Shown in pieces: positions 36,037 to 36,520 of a stretch of 36,520 nucleotides of DNA. The number at the start of each line of letters is the position of its first letter. Position 1 is the first letter of the stretch. The position numbers and the translations under genes are program-made. The stretch comes from Gemmataceae bacterium (GTDB taxonomy: Bacteria > Planctomycetota > Planctomycetia > Gemmatales > Gemmataceae): NCBI GenBank assembly GCA_025055795.1, contig JANWVV010000046.1:1-36520 (forward strand), written 5' to 3'. Below the pieces are notes generated by a model. The model had not been told where the DNA came from. It searched no databases and worked only from the letters and a program-made list of their open reading frames with translations.

Positions 36037-36219
36037 TTGCCCACACGTCCGTTTAGGCAATTTGCAACATCAGGGCAACCGAAAAACGCGAAAAGCCCCG
36101 ACCGCCTGCTCCGGCCCACTCGGCCCCTGCAACCGCCAGCGGCCGTGGCGTAAATTTGGTGTACTTCTCAGCCGAACACCGGGGGTCGTCCGCCAAGCCC
36201 GATCGGCACCTCCGTATTT

Positions 36220-36360
36220 GCTAATGGTGTCGACATGTCGACGAAACCCCGTTTTTCCACCTTAAATCCTTGTAAAACAAGCACTTGACTGTATCGACAA
36301 ACGGCGACGAAAACCCCGATTTGTCGACGAATCCCCCCAGGTTGTGTCGACGAAACCCCC
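36220..36360 (+). repeat. Cluster of 15-bp direct repeats at the right window edge
   Basis: TGTCGACGAAACCCC occurs at 36236-36250 and 36345-36359. Near copies are TGTCGACGAATCCCC at 36322-36336 and GCGACGAAAACCCC at about 36303-36316. All are in the same orientation, and a TGTCGACA lies just before the first copy (36228-36235). No coding region overlaps them. Directly oriented, unevenly spaced short repeats of this sort are typical of transposase-binding sites at the ends of Tn7- or Tn5053-like elements, or of iterons. The element itself would lie beyond the window, so this is an inference. Confidence 0.55.
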
Positions 36361-36520
36361 TCAACCAGTGTCTCAGGCCACCCTCGAATGTCGGATTTTC
36401 CGACAGTACTGTTCACCTGAGCGGCTCGCTGCAAGAAGGCCTCTGCATGCCTGCAAATCTCCTTCTCAAGACGTAAACACTTCCTCCCAAGCACTAACAC
36501 GTAAATACGTGTCGGCAACA

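Noticed and set aside
35776..36060. 94-codon minus-strand frame
   Set aside because: Kept only as part of the dispersed repeat. It starts with TTG, lacks a ribosome binding site, and its sister copy is frameshifted.
36168..36518. 116-codon minus-strand frame
   Set aside because: It spans the direct-repeat cluster and shows no domain-like pattern.
1..36520. tRNA and rRNA genes
   Set aside because: I looked for T-loop (GGTTCGAAT-like) sequences with matching acceptor stems and for conserved rRNA words by eye and found none. A covariance scan would be decisive.

Overview
The window looks like a chromosomal segment of a planctomycete, probably from the Gemmataceae or a relative. This is an inference from gene content, since no rRNA or tRNA is present to test it. 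The hints are FG-GAP/UnbV proteins joined to TPRs and multihaem cytochromes, a DUF1080 protein, two PhoPQ-activated-type hydrolases, an HpnC-type squalene pathway enzyme, a zinc-ribbon/Ser-Pro-rich membrane protein and Rhs debris. Genes lie on both strands with long intergenic gaps, as is usual in that group.

Layout. Positions 1-1390 are a graveyard. They hold a displaced Rhs core fragment, a small likely immunity gene, the remnant of a polymorphic-toxin C-terminus with an in-frame stop, and a dispersed repeat that cuts off a DUF1080 gene. A small AhpD/CMD-family protein follows (2285-2722). Then comes a large minus-strand cluster (11889 down to 2819): a membrane/pentahaem cytochrome c/TPR fusion, a CRTAC1-like FG-GAP/UnbV protein, and a 1205-residue TPR/FG-GAP/UnbV protein. 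Positions 12.3-20.4 kb carry a small secreted protein, RNase III (rnc), an FHA protein, a zinc-ribbon membrane protein, glutamyl-Q tRNA(Asp) synthetase, serine hydroxymethyltransferase (glyA) and a small membrane protein. Positions 20.6-27.7 kb carry a secreted DUF6263-like protein with a Lys/Glu/Pro repeat tract, a DHH phosphoesterase, a membrane monohaem cytochrome, a Gly/Met-rich secreted repeat protein and a TPR protein. Positions 28-35.8 kb carry tandem PqaA-like hydrolases, hpnC, a BFD-like [2Fe-2S] protein, a probable outer-membrane beta-barrel protein and a PEP-hydrolase-like TIM barrel. The right edge holds a second, inverted copy of the dispersed repeat and a cluster of 15-bp direct repeats.

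How it fits together. Most genes look like independent housekeeping or envelope genes. The clearest functional unit is the cytochrome/FG-GAP cluster, which combines membrane, periplasmic haem and beta-propeller parts and could form an envelope electron-transfer or redox assembly; its substrate is unknown. The most unusual non-coding observations are the inverted pair of 220-245-bp repeats near the two window edges, the four-copy TGTCGACGAAACCCC cluster that resembles a transposon end, and several strong dyads in intergenic DNA.
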